This document shows, piece after piece, positions 51,429 to 61,355 of a stretch of 64,000 nt of DNA (position 1 is the first letter of the stretch; every line of letters begins with the position of its first letter). The stretch spans positions 32,424-96,423 of the forward strand of contig NZ_JAAIIH010000009.1 of assembly GCF_012932365.1 (NCBI RefSeq), given 5' to 3'. A model generated the notes under the pieces. The model made no database searches, was not told the DNA's origin, and saw nothing but the letters and a program-made list of their open reading frames with translations. Source of the DNA: Bifidobacterium moraviense (lineage in GTDB: Bacteria; Actinomycetota; Actinomycetes; Actinomycetales; Bifidobacteriaceae). The translations under genes and the position numbers were made by a program.

Positions 51429-53105
51429 TCAAGCCACCAAACCTTCTGCCAACGGTCCCAGAGCAAGCGTCGGGAAGAACGTCAGCGCGGAAATCAGGAA
51501 GATAACGAACACCAGCAGGACGACGAACAGACCGTTGTCGGTCTTCATCGTGCCGGCGGTCACCGGCACCTTGTCCTGCTTGGCAAGCGAACCGGCCAGC
51601 GCGATCACCAGGGCGATCGGCAGGAAACGGCCGATGAGCACCGCCAATCCCAGCGTGGTGTCGAGCCACGGGGTGTCGGCGGTGAGTCCCGCGAAGGCGG
51701 AGCCGTTGTTGTTCGCGGCCGAGGTGAAGGCGTAGACGACCTCGGAGAAGCCGTGGTTGCCACTGTTGTTGAGCGACGTGTCGAAGATCGACTGACGTGC
51801 GAACGGCACGGCGAAGCTCAGGGAGACGCCCACCACCACGGTGATCGGCATGACGAGGAAGTACAGCGAGGCCATCTTCATCTCGCGCGGGCCGATCTTC
51901 TTGCCGAGGTATTCCGGCGTGCGGCCCACCATGAGGCCGGCGATGAACACGGCCACGACGGCCATCACGAGGATGCCGTACAGGCCCGCGCCCACGCCGC
52001 CCGGGCTCACCTCGCCGAGCATCATGTTGAGCATGTAGATCATGCCGCCGAGTGCGGTGTACGAGTCGTGCATCGAATTGACGGCGCCAGTGGAGGTCGA
52101 GGTCGAGGTGGTGCCGAACAGGCCGGACCACACGATGCCGAAGCGGGTCTCCTTGCCTTCCATGGAACCACCGGTCAGGGAGGTGATCGGGTCGCTGGCG
52201 AAGGATTCGGCGGTCACCACGGCGAAGAAGCTGATGCCGAAGATGATGACCATCGCGCCGAGCAGCGCGTAGCCCTGCCGGATGTCGCCGACCATGCGGC
52301 CGAAGGTGCGGGTCAGGGCCACCGGAATGGCGAGCATGAGGAGAATCTCGATGAGGTTGGTCCACATGTTCGGGTTCTCGTACGGGTGCGACGAGTTGGC
52401 GTTGAAGAAGCCACCGCCGTTCGTGCCGAGCTCCTTGATGACCTCCTGCGAGGCCACCGGGCCCTGCATGATCTTCTGGGTGCCACCGGCGACGGTGTTC
52501 ACGTCCACGAACCCGGCGAAGTTCTGCGCCACGCCGAGCGCTATCAGGATGATGCCCATGACGATGGAAATCGGCAGAAGGATGCGCATCGTGCAGCGGG
52601 TCAGGTCGACCCAGAAGTTGCCGATGGTCTCCGACCTGCGCCACGCGAACCCGCGCACGAGCGCCACGGCCACGGCGATGCCCACGGCCGCGGACACGAA
52701 GTTCTGCACGGCGAGGCCGGCGAACTGCACGGTGTAGCCGAGCGTGACGTCCGGCGAATATGACTGCCAGTTGGTGTTGGTCACGAACGAGGCCGCGGTG
52801 TTGAACGCGAGCGGGCCCTGCACGTTCGGGAAGCCCAGCGAGAACGGCAGCCACTGCTGCACGCGCTGCAGCAGGTAAAGCACCAGCACGCTCATCAGGG
52901 AAAACCCGAGCACACCGCGCAGATACGCCTTCCAGGTCTGGCCTTTCTTGGAGTCAACGCCGACGACCTTGTAGATCCACTTCTCGAAGAAGAGGTCCTT
53001 GTCGGTCGTGAACACGTTGAACATGTAATCGCCCAGCGGCTTGTAGATCGCCACAAGGATGATGGCAATCAGCGCGAATGCCATGATCGCAAATACATAT
53101 ACCAT
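51429..53105 (-). CDS. kdpA: KdpA, potassium-channel-like subunit
   Basis: Ten-helix K+-translocating subunit of 558 residues. Selectivity-filter loops are visible: [42 protein letters not shown] and [10 protein letters not shown]. Membrane location. Encoded between kdpF and kdpB with usual order, so the complex is complete. Confidence 0.94.
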   Translation of the reverse strand: MVYVFAIMAFALIAIILVAIYKPLGDYMFNVFTTDKDLFFEKWIYKVVGVDSKKGQTWKAYLRGVLGFSLMSVLVLYLLQRVQQWLPFSLGFPNVQGPLAFNTAASFVTNTNWQSYSPDVTLGYTVQFAGLAVQNFVSAAVGIAVAVALVRGFAWRRSETIGNFWVDLTRCTMRILLPISIVMGIILIALGVAQNFAGFVDVNTVAGGTQKIMQGPVASQEVIKELGTNGGGFFNANSSHPYENPNMWTNLIEILLMLAIPVALTRTFGRMVGDIRQGYALLGAMVIIFGISFFAVVTAESFASDPITSLTGGSMEGKETRFGIVWSGLFGTTSTSTSTGAVNSMHDSYTALGGMIYMLNMMLGEVSPGGVGAGLYGILVMAVVAVFIAGLMVGRTPEYLGKKIGPREMKMASLYFLVMPITVVVGVSLSFAVPFARQSIFDTSLNNSGNHGFSEVVYAFTSAANNNGSAFAGLTADTPWLDTTLGLAVLIGRFLPIALVIALAGSLAKQDKVPVTAGTMKTDNGLFVVLLVFVIFLISALTFFPTLALGPLAEGLVA

Positions 53106-53154
53106 GTGATGAACCTTTGATTCCTAAGATCTCTCAAGTACAGTCCGGTATGGT

Positions 53155-53247
53155 TCAGAACTTCTCTGGCCGGCACAGGGAATAAATCATGTAGGCGATT
53201 CCCGCGATAGCCAGCACGACACCCAGCACAGTGAAGAACGTCGTCAT
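53155..53247 (-). CDS. kdpF: KdpF, small stabilising subunit
   Basis: A 30-residue single-span peptide, start MTTFFTVLGVVLAIAGI and end YSLCRPEKF. The PE[KR]F ending is the KdpF hallmark. It stabilises the KdpABC complex in the membrane. The start overlaps the stop of the preceding small ORF (ATGA), and the gene is 49 bases before kdpA. Too short for routine gene finders. Confidence 0.85.
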   Translation of the reverse strand: MTTFFTVLGVVLAIAGIAYMIYSLCRPEKF

Positions 53248-53336
53248 AGCTTGTCCACCCACTTTCCGAACAGGTCGAACAGCACGAAGACGACCACCGT
53301 GCCCGCAACGTAGGCAACATCTACCCACCAAGGCAT
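53244..53336 (-). CDS. 30-residue membrane microprotein heading the kdp operon
   Basis: A 30-residue peptide: MPWWVDVAYVAG, then a hydrophobic stretch TVVVFVLFDLFG and the end KWVDKL. AAGGAGAATGAC precedes the ATG at 53336, an ideal ribosome site, and its stop overlaps the kdpF start, so the two should be translationally coupled. I do not recognise it as a named subunit. It could be a leader peptide or an extra small Kdp subunit. Confidence 0.72.
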   Translation of the reverse strand: MPWWVDVAYVAGTVVVFVLFDLFGKWVDKL

Positions 53337-53578
53337 GTCATTCTCCTTATCATCGAACAAACCCGGTGCCGTGTTCCGCCTCCCGCTAGGGGCCGCGCGA
53401 CATCGTCATCGGGTCATTGCGATTCCTCATCGTATGGAGCGAGCGGTCAGGACGAGGCGGTTTTTACGGGTTGCATATGTGCTCGGGGGCTCCGCGCGGC
53501 GATTCCTAACGCTTTGCTAACACCGGTTATCCGGCCGGCCCGTACACTGGTTCACGGACCTGAATATATGGAGCTTGT
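53337..53578. promoter_or_regulatory. Divergent promoter region of kdp and the HAD remnant
   Basis: About 240 bases between the leftward kdp operon and the rightward truncated HAD gene. It should hold the KdpE-controlled kdp promoter. GGAGC before ATG 53579 serves the remnant. No clear operator repeat could be picked out. Confidence 0.45.
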
Positions 53579-53697
53579 ATGGCTGACTGCCCCATCACCG
53601 ATGTGATCTTCGACTTCTGCGGCGTACTGCTTGATTGGGACACCCGCGCCTGCCTGACCGGACACTTCCCGGACGACGTGGTCGCGGCGATCTGCGC
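53579..53697 (+). pseudogene. HAD-superfamily hydrolase, N-terminal remnant
   Basis: About 40 codons with a good start (GGAGCTTGT before ATG): MADCPITDVIFDFCGVLLDW carries the HAD motif I-like DFCGVLLDWD, then ACLTGHFPDDVVAAIC. After about 53697 the frame turns into nonsense while an IS1595-type transposase reads in another frame, so the gene was cut by an IS and the rest lost. Confidence 0.7.
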
Positions 53698-53955
53698 GAC
53701 CGCATGGACAAGTGCGGCGTGGGCCTGCGCACGGCGTGGTTCATGCGCCGTCGCATCATCGAGTGCATCCAACGCTACAACCCCTCGTTCAACGCCGTCG
53801 CCGGCGACCGGGTGGAGATCGACGAGACGTACTTCCGCGACAGCTACAAGGGCTACCGCAAGGGCACCATGCCACGTCCCGCCCGCAAGAGCGGCAAGAA
53901 GGCCGCGAAACGCGGCCTGAGCAAGCAGCAGGTGTGCGTCGTCACCGGCATGTGG
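53698..53955 (+). pseudogene. IS1595-type (ISXO2-like) transposase fragment
   Basis: An internal piece of a transposase without start or end: RMDKCGVGLRTAWFMRRRII, then VEIDETYFRDSYKG (the DDE-type IDE motif of ISXO2-like enzymes) and GLSKQQVCVVTGM. Reading then passes into unrelated sequence. No terminal repeats remain visible. It marks a deletion scar between the HAD remnant and the helix-turn-helix/ImmA gene. Confidence 0.75.
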
Positions 53956-54170
53956 ACGGAAACCTCGGATCGGTTCCTCTGCGATGCCGTTCAGCCCCTT
54001 GATGCGGGCAGTTTTCCACGACGTGCAAAGGGGAAACTTATCTTAGCCATGCCGATTGGCGTTCCCGCTGACATGTTCGACAAAATGGCCTTCGATGGCG
54101 GCGAAGCCGAAGAGCGCATGGTCCCGCACACCAATACAATCATTAGGGAAAGTAACACACTGGAGACAAA

Positions 54171-55292
54171 ATGAACGATTTCAACCCCGACCGAATCGAA
54201 CTGGCTCGTGAATGCCGGGGTTGGAACAAGAAGGAATTGGCGGGCATCAGCGGTCTGTCCGCGTCGCGCATCTCCAATTTGGTCAACAGAAAGACTCGAT
54301 TTACCGAATCCGACGCGGAACGATTGGCCTTCGTAACCGGGTTCCCTATCGGATTCTTTGTGCTCCCCGATCAGTCGGTGCCCGTCGATCAGCTTACGTT
54401 CCGTAAGCTGGCCAAGATGAAATCCTCTCTGGCCAATCAGGCCATAACGGAATTTCAACTTCTCCTGGATACAGTGACGAAGCTCGAATCGATGACTCAC
54501 GCCTGCCCGGAACCTTTGTGGCTTAATGGCATTGCCCCGCGTATAGATCCCTCCCTTGCGGACATAGAACGTCTCGCCGGTGAAGTCCGAACCGTCTGGG
54601 GGCTGTCTTCTCACGGGCCGGTGAAGGACGTCACACGCAGTATGGAGAGAAGCGGTATTCTTGTTGTCCCTCTAGCGGCGCCGATTAGCGATTCAACAGC
54701 AGACGGAGTCAGCAGCCCCTCCGTTCCTCATGCTAAGCACGTAATCGGATACTTTCCCGAAGAAAAGCCCGGAGACCGACAACGATTCACTGACGCGCAC
54801 GAGCTCGGGCATCTTGTGCTTCATCGTTTTAGGAGACCCAAGGACCATCGAAGTCTGGAATTTGAGGCCAATGCTTTTGCCGGCGCCCTGCTTATGCCAG
54901 AAGAGGATGCACGTGCTTCAATTTCTAAATTCACATCGCTGAATGCTCTTGCAACACTAAAGGCGGAGTGGGGAGTATCCATAGCCGCCCTTATTGCACG
55001 TGCCGGTCGATTGGGCATATACGATGCGGAACGGCAAAAATCCTTGAGGATTCAGATGGCGAATCGCAAATGGAACAAGCAAGAGCCGATAGCAGTAAAG
55101 AACGAGCATCCGACCCTCTTTAAACAGGTGCTCGCTAGCGCCTTCAGCGACGTACGCGATTACAGACACCCTGCAGTGTCCATCCAAGCCATTGAAGGGT
55201 TCCTTGGATTGCCCGCTGAATTAGTGAATCATTGGTGCGGCGATGATTTACGGCTTGTTGACGGTTTTCCCATTGAGGGCGCGGTTGTCTGA
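54171..55292 (+). CDS. XRE regulator fused to ImmA/IrrE metallopeptidase
   Basis: Protein of 373 residues. N-terminal helix-turn-helix (ELAGISGLSASRISNLVN, 22-39) and a C-terminal ImmA/IrrE (DUF955) zinc-peptidase domain with HExxH: His210, Glu211, His214 in DAHELGHLVLH and a downstream FEANAFAGALLMPE. Such proteins regulate mobile elements, toxin-antitoxin-like or phage-defence genes by cleaving a repressor. The start overlaps the stop of a truncated upstream frame (LILAMPIGVPADMFDKM), suggesting a lost partner gene. GGAGAC precedes the ATG. Confidence 0.86.
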   Translation: MNDFNPDRIELARECRGWNKKELAGISGLSASRISNLVNRKTRFTESDAERLAFVTGFPIGFFVLPDQSVPVDQLTFRKLAKMKSSLANQAITEFQLLLDTVTKLESMTHACPEPLWLNGIAPRIDPSLADIERLAGEVRTVWGLSSHGPVKDVTRSMERSGILVVPLAAPISDSTADGVSSPSVPHAKHVIGYFPEEKPGDRQRFTDAHELGHLVLHRFRRPKDHRSLEFEANAFAGALLMPEEDARASISKFTSLNALATLKAEWGVSIAALIARAGRLGIYDAERQKSLRIQMANRKWNKQEPIAVKNEHPTLFKQVLASAFSDVRDYRHPAVSIQAIEGFLGLPAELVNHWCGDDLRLVDGFPIEGAVV

Positions 55293-55307
55293 CGACTCGT
55301 TTAGCCA

Positions 55308-55346
55308 AAGATGGCTGGAATGCTATCGCAACATTCCAGCCATCTT
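55308..55346 (+). terminator. 15-bp stem after the ImmA gene
   Basis: AAGATGGCTGGAATG (55308-55322) pairs exactly with CATTCCAGCCATCTT (55332-55346) around a nine-base loop, 16 bases after the stop. No strong T-run, but position and stem fit a terminator. Confidence 0.65.
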
Positions 55347-55393
55347 ATGCATTGCCCCCTGTAGGGACGATTGCAGTTTATCAGCTGCCGGTC

Positions 55394-55401
55394 ACTTAAG
55401 T
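55394..55401. repeat. Target site duplication, left copy (ACTTAAGT)
   Basis: ACTTAAGT directly precedes the left inverted repeat of the ISL3 element. The same eight bases follow the right repeat at 56837-56844. Eight-base duplications are typical of ISL3. The target is itself a palindrome. Confidence 0.8.
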
Positions 55402-56836
55402 GGCTCTTCCGATTTTGGTGTGTAAGGGCCGTGCGGTTTCATTCGGTGTGTGATTGAAAAAGTGAAGGAAACCGCGCGGCTTGGTAACGAGTCTAGCGCG
55501 TTCGACGGCCGGGTCCTGCTCGGTCTGGACAGACTGCGCCTGAATCCCGTCTCGCAGAGGCACGTGGTGTCGGGCTCGCGGGCGGGAGTGTGGCTGATCG
55601 GCTGCGAGCCGGCGGACGAGACCGCCCGGTATTGCCGGGAATGCGGGGCCATGGGTCGGGTCCGTTCCTCGTGGCGGCGCCGGCTCGCGCATACTCCCGT
55701 CGGTCAGCATGCCGTGCACCTGCTGGTGCGGGTCAGACGGTACGAGTGCGTGGCGTGCGCCCGCTCGTGGACCGACGACCTGACCCACATAGCCGACGGG
55801 GGACGGCGGCTGACGGACGCGGCCGTGTGGTGGGCGGCGGCGGAGGTGGTGCTGAAGTCGAAGAGCGTGCTCGCATGCGCGCATGACCTGCACTGCTCGT
55901 GGGGTGCGTTGAACCGGGCCGTGTTGGAGAAGGGCGTGAACGTGCTGGCCGCGGACCCGCGCCGGCTGGACGGCGTGGAGTCGATCGGCGTGAACGAGAA
56001 TGTGTGGCGGCACACCCGCACCGGCAACCGGTACGTGACCGTCATCGTGGACCTCACCCCCAGAAGGACGGGCCGGCCGGCGCGGCTGCTCGACATGGTC
56101 GAGGGCAGGAGCGAGAAGGCGTTCGCCCGATGGCTGGAGGAACGCCCGCGATCGTTCCGGGACGGCGTGAGGGAGGTCGCGATGGACGCGTTCGCCGGAT
56201 ACAGGAAGGCCGCCGCGCGCCAGGTGCCCCGCGCCGTGGAGATCCTCGACCCGTTCCACATCGTCAAGCTCGCCGGCGACAGGCTCACCGCAGTGCGCTG
56301 CCGGCTCCAACGCGAGGCCACGGGCCGGCGAGGCCGGCGCGACGACCCGCTCTACAAAGGCAGGAGGAACCTATTGAAGACCGCGCGGCTCCGGACCGAC
56401 AAGCAGCAGGCGCGCATCGACCTGCTGCTCTCCGATCCCGCGAACAAGCCGCTCGCCCTCGCGCACGGTGCCTACCAGAAGATCATCGACTGCTACGCGC
56501 AGGAGGACCGCGGGAAGGGACGGGGCATGATGGCCGAACTCATCGAGTCCCTCGCCGTCAGGGGCGCGGCGCCCGGATGCCCCGAACTCGCCACGCTCGG
56601 CCGCACCCTCAAACGCCGCATGACGGACGTCCTCGCGTTCTTCGACCACCCCCACGGGACGAACGGGCCCACCGAAGCCATCAACGGACGCCTCGAAACC
56701 CTCAGAGGCATAGCCCTCGGCTTCCGCAACCTCGACAACTACATCACCCGAAGCCTGCTCCACACCGGCGGATTCAGACAAGCCATCCAAGCCCACCTCT
56801 AAACCACCGCCCATACACACCAAAATGCGAAGAGCC
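55402..56836 (+). mobile_element. ISL3-family insertion sequence, apparently complete
   Basis: Element of 1435 bases with 28-bp imperfect terminal repeats: left GGCTCTTCCGATTTTGGTGT (55402 onward), right inverted GGCTCTTCGCATTTTGGTGT (ending 56836), and an 8-bp target duplication on both sides. It contains one transposase gene. Intact ends and duplication indicate a recent insertion, placed between the ImmA gene and the lacI-type gene without breaking either. Confidence 0.92.
55450..56802 (+). CDS. ISL3-family transposase
   Basis: DDE transposase of 450 residues. N-terminal zinc-ribbon (YCRECGAMGRVRS and YECVACARSWT), helix-turn-helix, and a catalytic core with VDLTPRRTGRPARLLDMV, MDAFAGYRKAAARQVPRAVEILDPFHIVKLA (first part and DPFHIVK given as landmarks) and the C-terminal Glu in TNGPTEAINGRLETLRG. 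Start GTG at 55450. Full length for the family and fills the element. Confidence 0.92.
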   Translation: MIEKVKETARLGNESSAFDGRVLLGLDRLRLNPVSQRHVVSGSRAGVWLIGCEPADETARYCRECGAMGRVRSSWRRRLAHTPVGQHAVHLLVRVRRYECVACARSWTDDLTHIADGGRRLTDAAVWWAAAEVVLKSKSVLACAHDLHCSWGALNRAVLEKGVNVLAADPRRLDGVESIGVNENVWRHTRTGNRYVTVIVDLTPRRTGRPARLLDMVEGRSEKAFARWLEERPRSFRDGVREVAMDAFAGYRKAAARQVPRAVEILDPFHIVKLAGDRLTAVRCRLQREATGRRGRRDDPLYKGRRNLLKTARLRTDKQQARIDLLLSDPANKPLALAHGAYQKIIDCYAQEDRGKGRGMMAELIESLAVRGAAPGCPELATLGRTLKRRMTDVLAFFDHPHGTNGPTEAINGRLETLRGIALGFRNLDNYITRSLLHTGGFRQAIQAHL

Positions 56837-56844
56837 ACTTAAGT
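56837..56844. repeat. Target site duplication, right copy (ACTTAAGT)
   Basis: Exact copy of 55394-55401 after the right end of the ISL3 element. Confidence 0.8.
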
Positions 56845-56848
56845 GTGA

Positions 56849-57922
<1,074 letters not shown>

Positions 57923-57971
57923 GACGTCGTCTCGAAGACGGGCGGCACCGGCGTTGATTTTGCTGGAAGGA

Positions 57972-58028
57972 ATTCCCTACATCATGGGGTTGCCGGCACC
58001 GGTGCTACAGCCCCATGATGTAGGGAAT
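57972..58028. terminator. Bidirectional terminator between lacI-type and GH32 genes
   Basis: ATTCCCTACATCATGGGG (57972-57989) pairs exactly with 58011-58028, with three further inner pairs. It serves both convergent genes, and its right end touches the GH32 stop codon (58028-58030). Confidence 0.75.
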
Positions 58029-60058
58029 CAGCGTGTGCCTCGCAGTTCGCGGACGATGGCGGTGCCGTTGAAGCTGGTGATGGACGGCTCGGTGACGAAG
58101 CCCGCTTCGTTTGCATTATTGCAGTCGAACAGGATCGCGCCTGCATCCTCGCCGTTGTTAACGAACATCTCTGCCACGCCGTGGTCATAGAACACCTCCA
58201 CGCGGGTCACCTGTTCGGTCGCGGAAACGTAATCGAAACCGTCTGTTGGCAGGCCGGTGGTGGTCAGATGCACGGATTGGCCGTCGCTTATGAGCCGCAG
58301 CGAAGCTTCGACGGTGGTACCGTCCGGCTGGGTGCGTACGCCGGAGACCAGCGTCATGGAGAACGCTGAGTCGGCCTTGGGATGGATATCCGCATAGTAG
58401 GAATGCTGCGGTGCGCTGACCTGCAAGTCGCGGGCGTTGCCCGGCTGATCGTCGATGCCGTCATTCACGAGTGCCTGAGCCGTGCTCAGACTGTCCGAAC
58501 CGCCGTTCGCCTCAGATACCTCCGAGTTCTGCTCAGTCCCCGGAATCTCACCCAGCACGTCGCCGATCAGCAGATCGTAGACTTCCTCGATCGGGCGTGA
58601 TGTCAGACGTCCATCAACCACATGCAGCTCGCGCGGCAGGCTCATCGCGCCATTGGCGTAGTCATCGCGTTCGATGCGTACGCCGAACCAGTCGCACAGC
58701 CAACCGATGGCGATGCGGCGATCCACGGCGTCGCCGTGCTCATCCGTATGACGGTCGCGGAACGACTGCACCGCGTAATAGCAGGAGCCGAAATCACACC
58801 ATCCGGTATGGTCCACGCGCAGTCGCGGCGCATCGGCGGTGCTGTCGCTGATGCGGTCGGGAGCGCCGTCAATCGAGCCCGTATACCAGCGGATGGGCTG
58901 GAACCGGCCGGTGGCGTCGCGCAGTTTCATCACGGACCCGATCGCCACGGCCGTGCCGTCGAGCGAGAAGGCGTCCGGGCATTCGTAGGTGTACGCCTCG
59001 GGCAGGCCGGTCTCGAACAGGAATGGGCCAGCGTAACGCCATTCGGCCTTCCCCAGATCGGTGTCGGTGGCGCGGAACAGCGCGAGCGCCGGCGTACGTG
59101 TCAGATCGGGCTGACGCAGGCCGGGCGCGTCGCACGGGCTGTCGGCGAACCAGTACGACGTGCCGGACTTCGGTGCCGGGGCCGAGCCGGGCTCGCCGAT
59201 TACGGGCGCCTGTTCGGACGGTAGGTTCGTGGCCACCACGATGGTCGGCGTGTCTGCGGATTCGGTGCCATCGAGCAAGGTGTCATCGATCTTCGGGTCG
59301 CGGAAGTCGAGCCCCATGTCCTCGGTCGGACGACGGATCACCGTCGTCTCGGGACTGAAGGTCAGTCCGTCAGTGCTGACGGCAGTGGTCTGCGTCTCCA
59401 CCACGGAACCGGGCTCGCCCCGGCGCTCCCAATGGCGGGTCAGATAGATGCGGATGGCGCTGGCTTCGTCACCGGGCGCGATATGGCCATCGGCGTCCAC
59501 GGTGACGGCGGAGCCGGAGAACGCGCCGCCTGCAAGCTGCGGATCCGCCGAAAGGTCGGGTTGCGGCAGCAACGCAACCGGTAGGTCCGTCCAGTGCAGC
59601 AGATCGCGGCTGACGGCGTGGCCCCAGTGCATGTTGTCCCACTGCCAGCCATACGGGTTGAACTGGTAGAAGAGGTGGTACCGACCTTGGAATCGGCACA
59701 GGCCGTTGGGGTCGTTCATCCAGTGCTGGGGCGGCTCGAAGTGCGCGTGTGGACGGTGCGCGGTGGCGCGGGTATCCGGTGTGATGATGCGGATGCCGTG
59801 CTCCATCAGGCGTTCGCCGCCGCTCAGATACGCAACGCCCAGTGTGAGGCCGTCAAGATGGAGCGTGTAGCGTTCGCCCGGCTCGAGTGGCAGAATGATG
59901 CGTTTACGGCGTTCGGCTGCGGTCAGATGCGCTTCGGTGGACGGCGCATTGGGATTCGAAGGTGTCAGTCGCAGGGTCGCCTGGGCACGACCGTCTCCGG
60001 TGTATTCCGCAAACGCCTCGAATGAGGTGTAATCGTCGGCATTGATGGTAATGGTCAT
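58028..60058 (-). CDS. GH32 beta-fructofuranosidase/fructosidase
   Basis: Glycoside hydrolase of 676 residues releasing fructose from sucrose, fructo-oligosaccharides or inulin-type chains. Nucleophile Asp116 in HWMNDPNG, transition-state Asp in DFRDPK, and acid/base Glu in the YECPD motif. A beta-sandwich C-terminal domain follows (VEVFYDHGVAEMFVN). There is no signal peptide, so it acts in the cytosol on imported sugar. AAGGAG before ATG 60058 sets the start. It lies downstream of the matching transporter genes. Confidence 0.92.
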   Translation of the reverse strand: MTITINADDYTSFEAFAEYTGDGRAQATLRLTPSNPNAPSTEAHLTAAERRKRIILPLEPGERYTLHLDGLTLGVAYLSGGERLMEHGIRIITPDTRATAHRPHAHFEPPQHWMNDPNGLCRFQGRYHLFYQFNPYGWQWDNMHWGHAVSRDLLHWTDLPVALLPQPDLSADPQLAGGAFSGSAVTVDADGHIAPGDEASAIRIYLTRHWERRGEPGSVVETQTTAVSTDGLTFSPETTVIRRPTEDMGLDFRDPKIDDTLLDGTESADTPTIVVATNLPSEQAPVIGEPGSAPAPKSGTSYWFADSPCDAPGLRQPDLTRTPALALFRATDTDLGKAEWRYAGPFLFETGLPEAYTYECPDAFSLDGTAVAIGSVMKLRDATGRFQPIRWYTGSIDGAPDRISDSTADAPRLRVDHTGWCDFGSCYYAVQSFRDRHTDEHGDAVDRRIAIGWLCDWFGVRIERDDYANGAMSLPRELHVVDGRLTSRPIEEVYDLLIGDVLGEIPGTEQNSEVSEANGGSDSLSTAQALVNDGIDDQPGNARDLQVSAPQHSYYADIHPKADSAFSMTLVSGVRTQPDGTTVEASLRLISDGQSVHLTTTGLPTDGFDYVSATEQVTRVEVFYDHGVAEMFVNNGEDAGAILFDCNNANEAGFVTEPSITSFNGTAIVRELRGTR

Positions 60059-60172
60059 GGGAACATACTCCTTGAAGACTGGGGTACGGCAAAATCGTAT
60101 TCGCCGTCTGGCCTGTCGCAGTTGGGGCGATTCACTTGGATCGACGGGATGTGGGGGTGCGGATATAGATGA

Positions 60173-60209
60173 TGCCGGATGGGTGAAAAAGGGGAAAACC
60201 CATCCGGCA
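60173..60209. terminator. Hairpin between transporter genes and GH32
   Basis: TGCCGGATGGGT (60173-60184) pairs exactly with ACCCATCCGGCA (60198-60209) around a 13-base loop, 115 bases upstream of the GH32 start. It may end the transporter transcript or reduce read-through into the hydrolase gene. Confidence 0.55.
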
Positions 60210-60261
60210 AGTGTTGTTTGGTGGCAGCCCGTTATTGGCGAGGTTGCTGCCATGAACGGTT

Positions 60262-60374
60262 CAGTGGATTGTTTGCGTCACGCGTCGGTCCTGCAATGAC
60301 GGACTCTCCTTCGGCGCGGCTCAGCGTTTCCTCGCGGCTGTCGTCGCTCGGCTGAGCCTGCAAGCAATCCACTG
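60262..60374. repeat. Long-range inverted repeat after the permease gene
   Basis: CAGTGGATTGTTTGC (60262-60276) and GCAAGCAATCCACTG (60360-60374) are inverted with one mismatch, 83 bases apart. The region lies in the 330-base space between permease stop (60393) and GH32 start. Could form a large RNA structure or flank an operator. Confidence 0.45.
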
Positions 60375-60392
60375 GATCGTTGGCTTCACGGC

Positions 60393-61331
60393 TCAGCCCT
60401 TGACGCCCGAGGACGCGATGGAGCTGACGAACTGCTTCTGGAAGATCACGAACACGATGATGATCGGCACGGTGATCAGCGAGCTGTACGCCATGATCTG
60501 GCCCCACGAAGTGGTCATCTGCTGGAAGTACTGCACGCCGATCATCACCGGACGCAGGTTCTCGGACTGCACCACCATCAGCGGCCAGACGTACTGGTTC
60601 CACATCGGCAGGAAGCTCAGGATTACCACGGTGGCGGTGGCCGGGCCGGACAGCGGCATCACGATGCGCGAGTAGATGCGGAACCAGCCGGCGCCGTCCA
60701 CGCGGGCGGCCTCGTCGAGGTCCTTCGGGATCGTCTCGAAGTACTGCATGTACAGGTACACGGAGAAGGCGTTGGCGATGAACGGCACGATCTGCACGGG
60801 TAGCGTGTCGATCCAGCCGCGCGTGAAGTACAGTCCGAACTGATCCACCACCGGGCGCGGCAGCTGGTTGACCCACCACAGCAGCGGGATCGCGTAGGTC
60901 TCAAACGGCACCATGAGCGTGGCGAGGATGAACGTGAAGATCACCTTCTTGCCGCGCACTTGAAGGCGCTGGATGGCGAAGGCCGCCATCGAGTTGACGA
61001 TCACGCCGAGCACCACGGTCACCACGGTGATGATCACCGAGTTCATCAGGAAGGTGCCTGCCGGCACGCGGGTGAACACCTGCGCGTAGTTCTCGAGCGA
61101 GATGTGGCCGACCGGCAGGAACGCCTTGACCGAGCCGAGATCGGCCATGATCTCGTCATCGGGCTTGAGGGAGCTGACCACCATGAAGATCAGCGGGAAG
61201 GCGAACAGGCATGCGAACAGGATGCGCACGATCCAGCCGCCCACGGACAGTCGGTTGTGCTTGTAAGCCACTTTCCTGGATTCCTTCGCCGCGCGCTTGT
61301 CGTGCGCAGCCATAGTCGTTGCGTTGCTCAT
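60393..61331 (-). CDS. Sugar ABC transporter permease (MalG type)
   Basis: Inner-membrane permease of 312 residues with six helices and the EAA coupling loop EAARVDGAGWFRIYSRIVMPL (EAARVDGAGWF shown as landmark). MalG-type length and C-terminal ending. Two adjacent ATGs (61334, 61331) follow AAAGGATTT. Forms the channel with the MalF-type partner encoded just upstream. The ATPase is not in the window and may be a shared MsiK-like protein. Confidence 0.92.
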   Translation of the reverse strand: MSNATTMAAHDKRAAKESRKVAYKHNRLSVGGWIVRILFACLFAFPLIFMVVSSLKPDDEIMADLGSVKAFLPVGHISLENYAQVFTRVPAGTFLMNSVIITVVTVVLGVIVNSMAAFAIQRLQVRGKKVIFTFILATLMVPFETYAIPLLWWVNQLPRPVVDQFGLYFTRGWIDTLPVQIVPFIANAFSVYLYMQYFETIPKDLDEAARVDGAGWFRIYSRIVMPLSGPATATVVILSFLPMWNQYVWPLMVVQSENLRPVMIGVQYFQQMTTSWGQIMAYSSLITVPIIIVFVIFQKQFVSSIASSGVKG

Positions 61332-61355
61332 CATAAATCCTTTGCTTGTCTCTCG

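Noticed and set aside
46524..51505. Long open frames antisense to kdpD and kdpB
   Set aside because: Same composition artefact. The sense strand has complete, motif-rich kdp genes.
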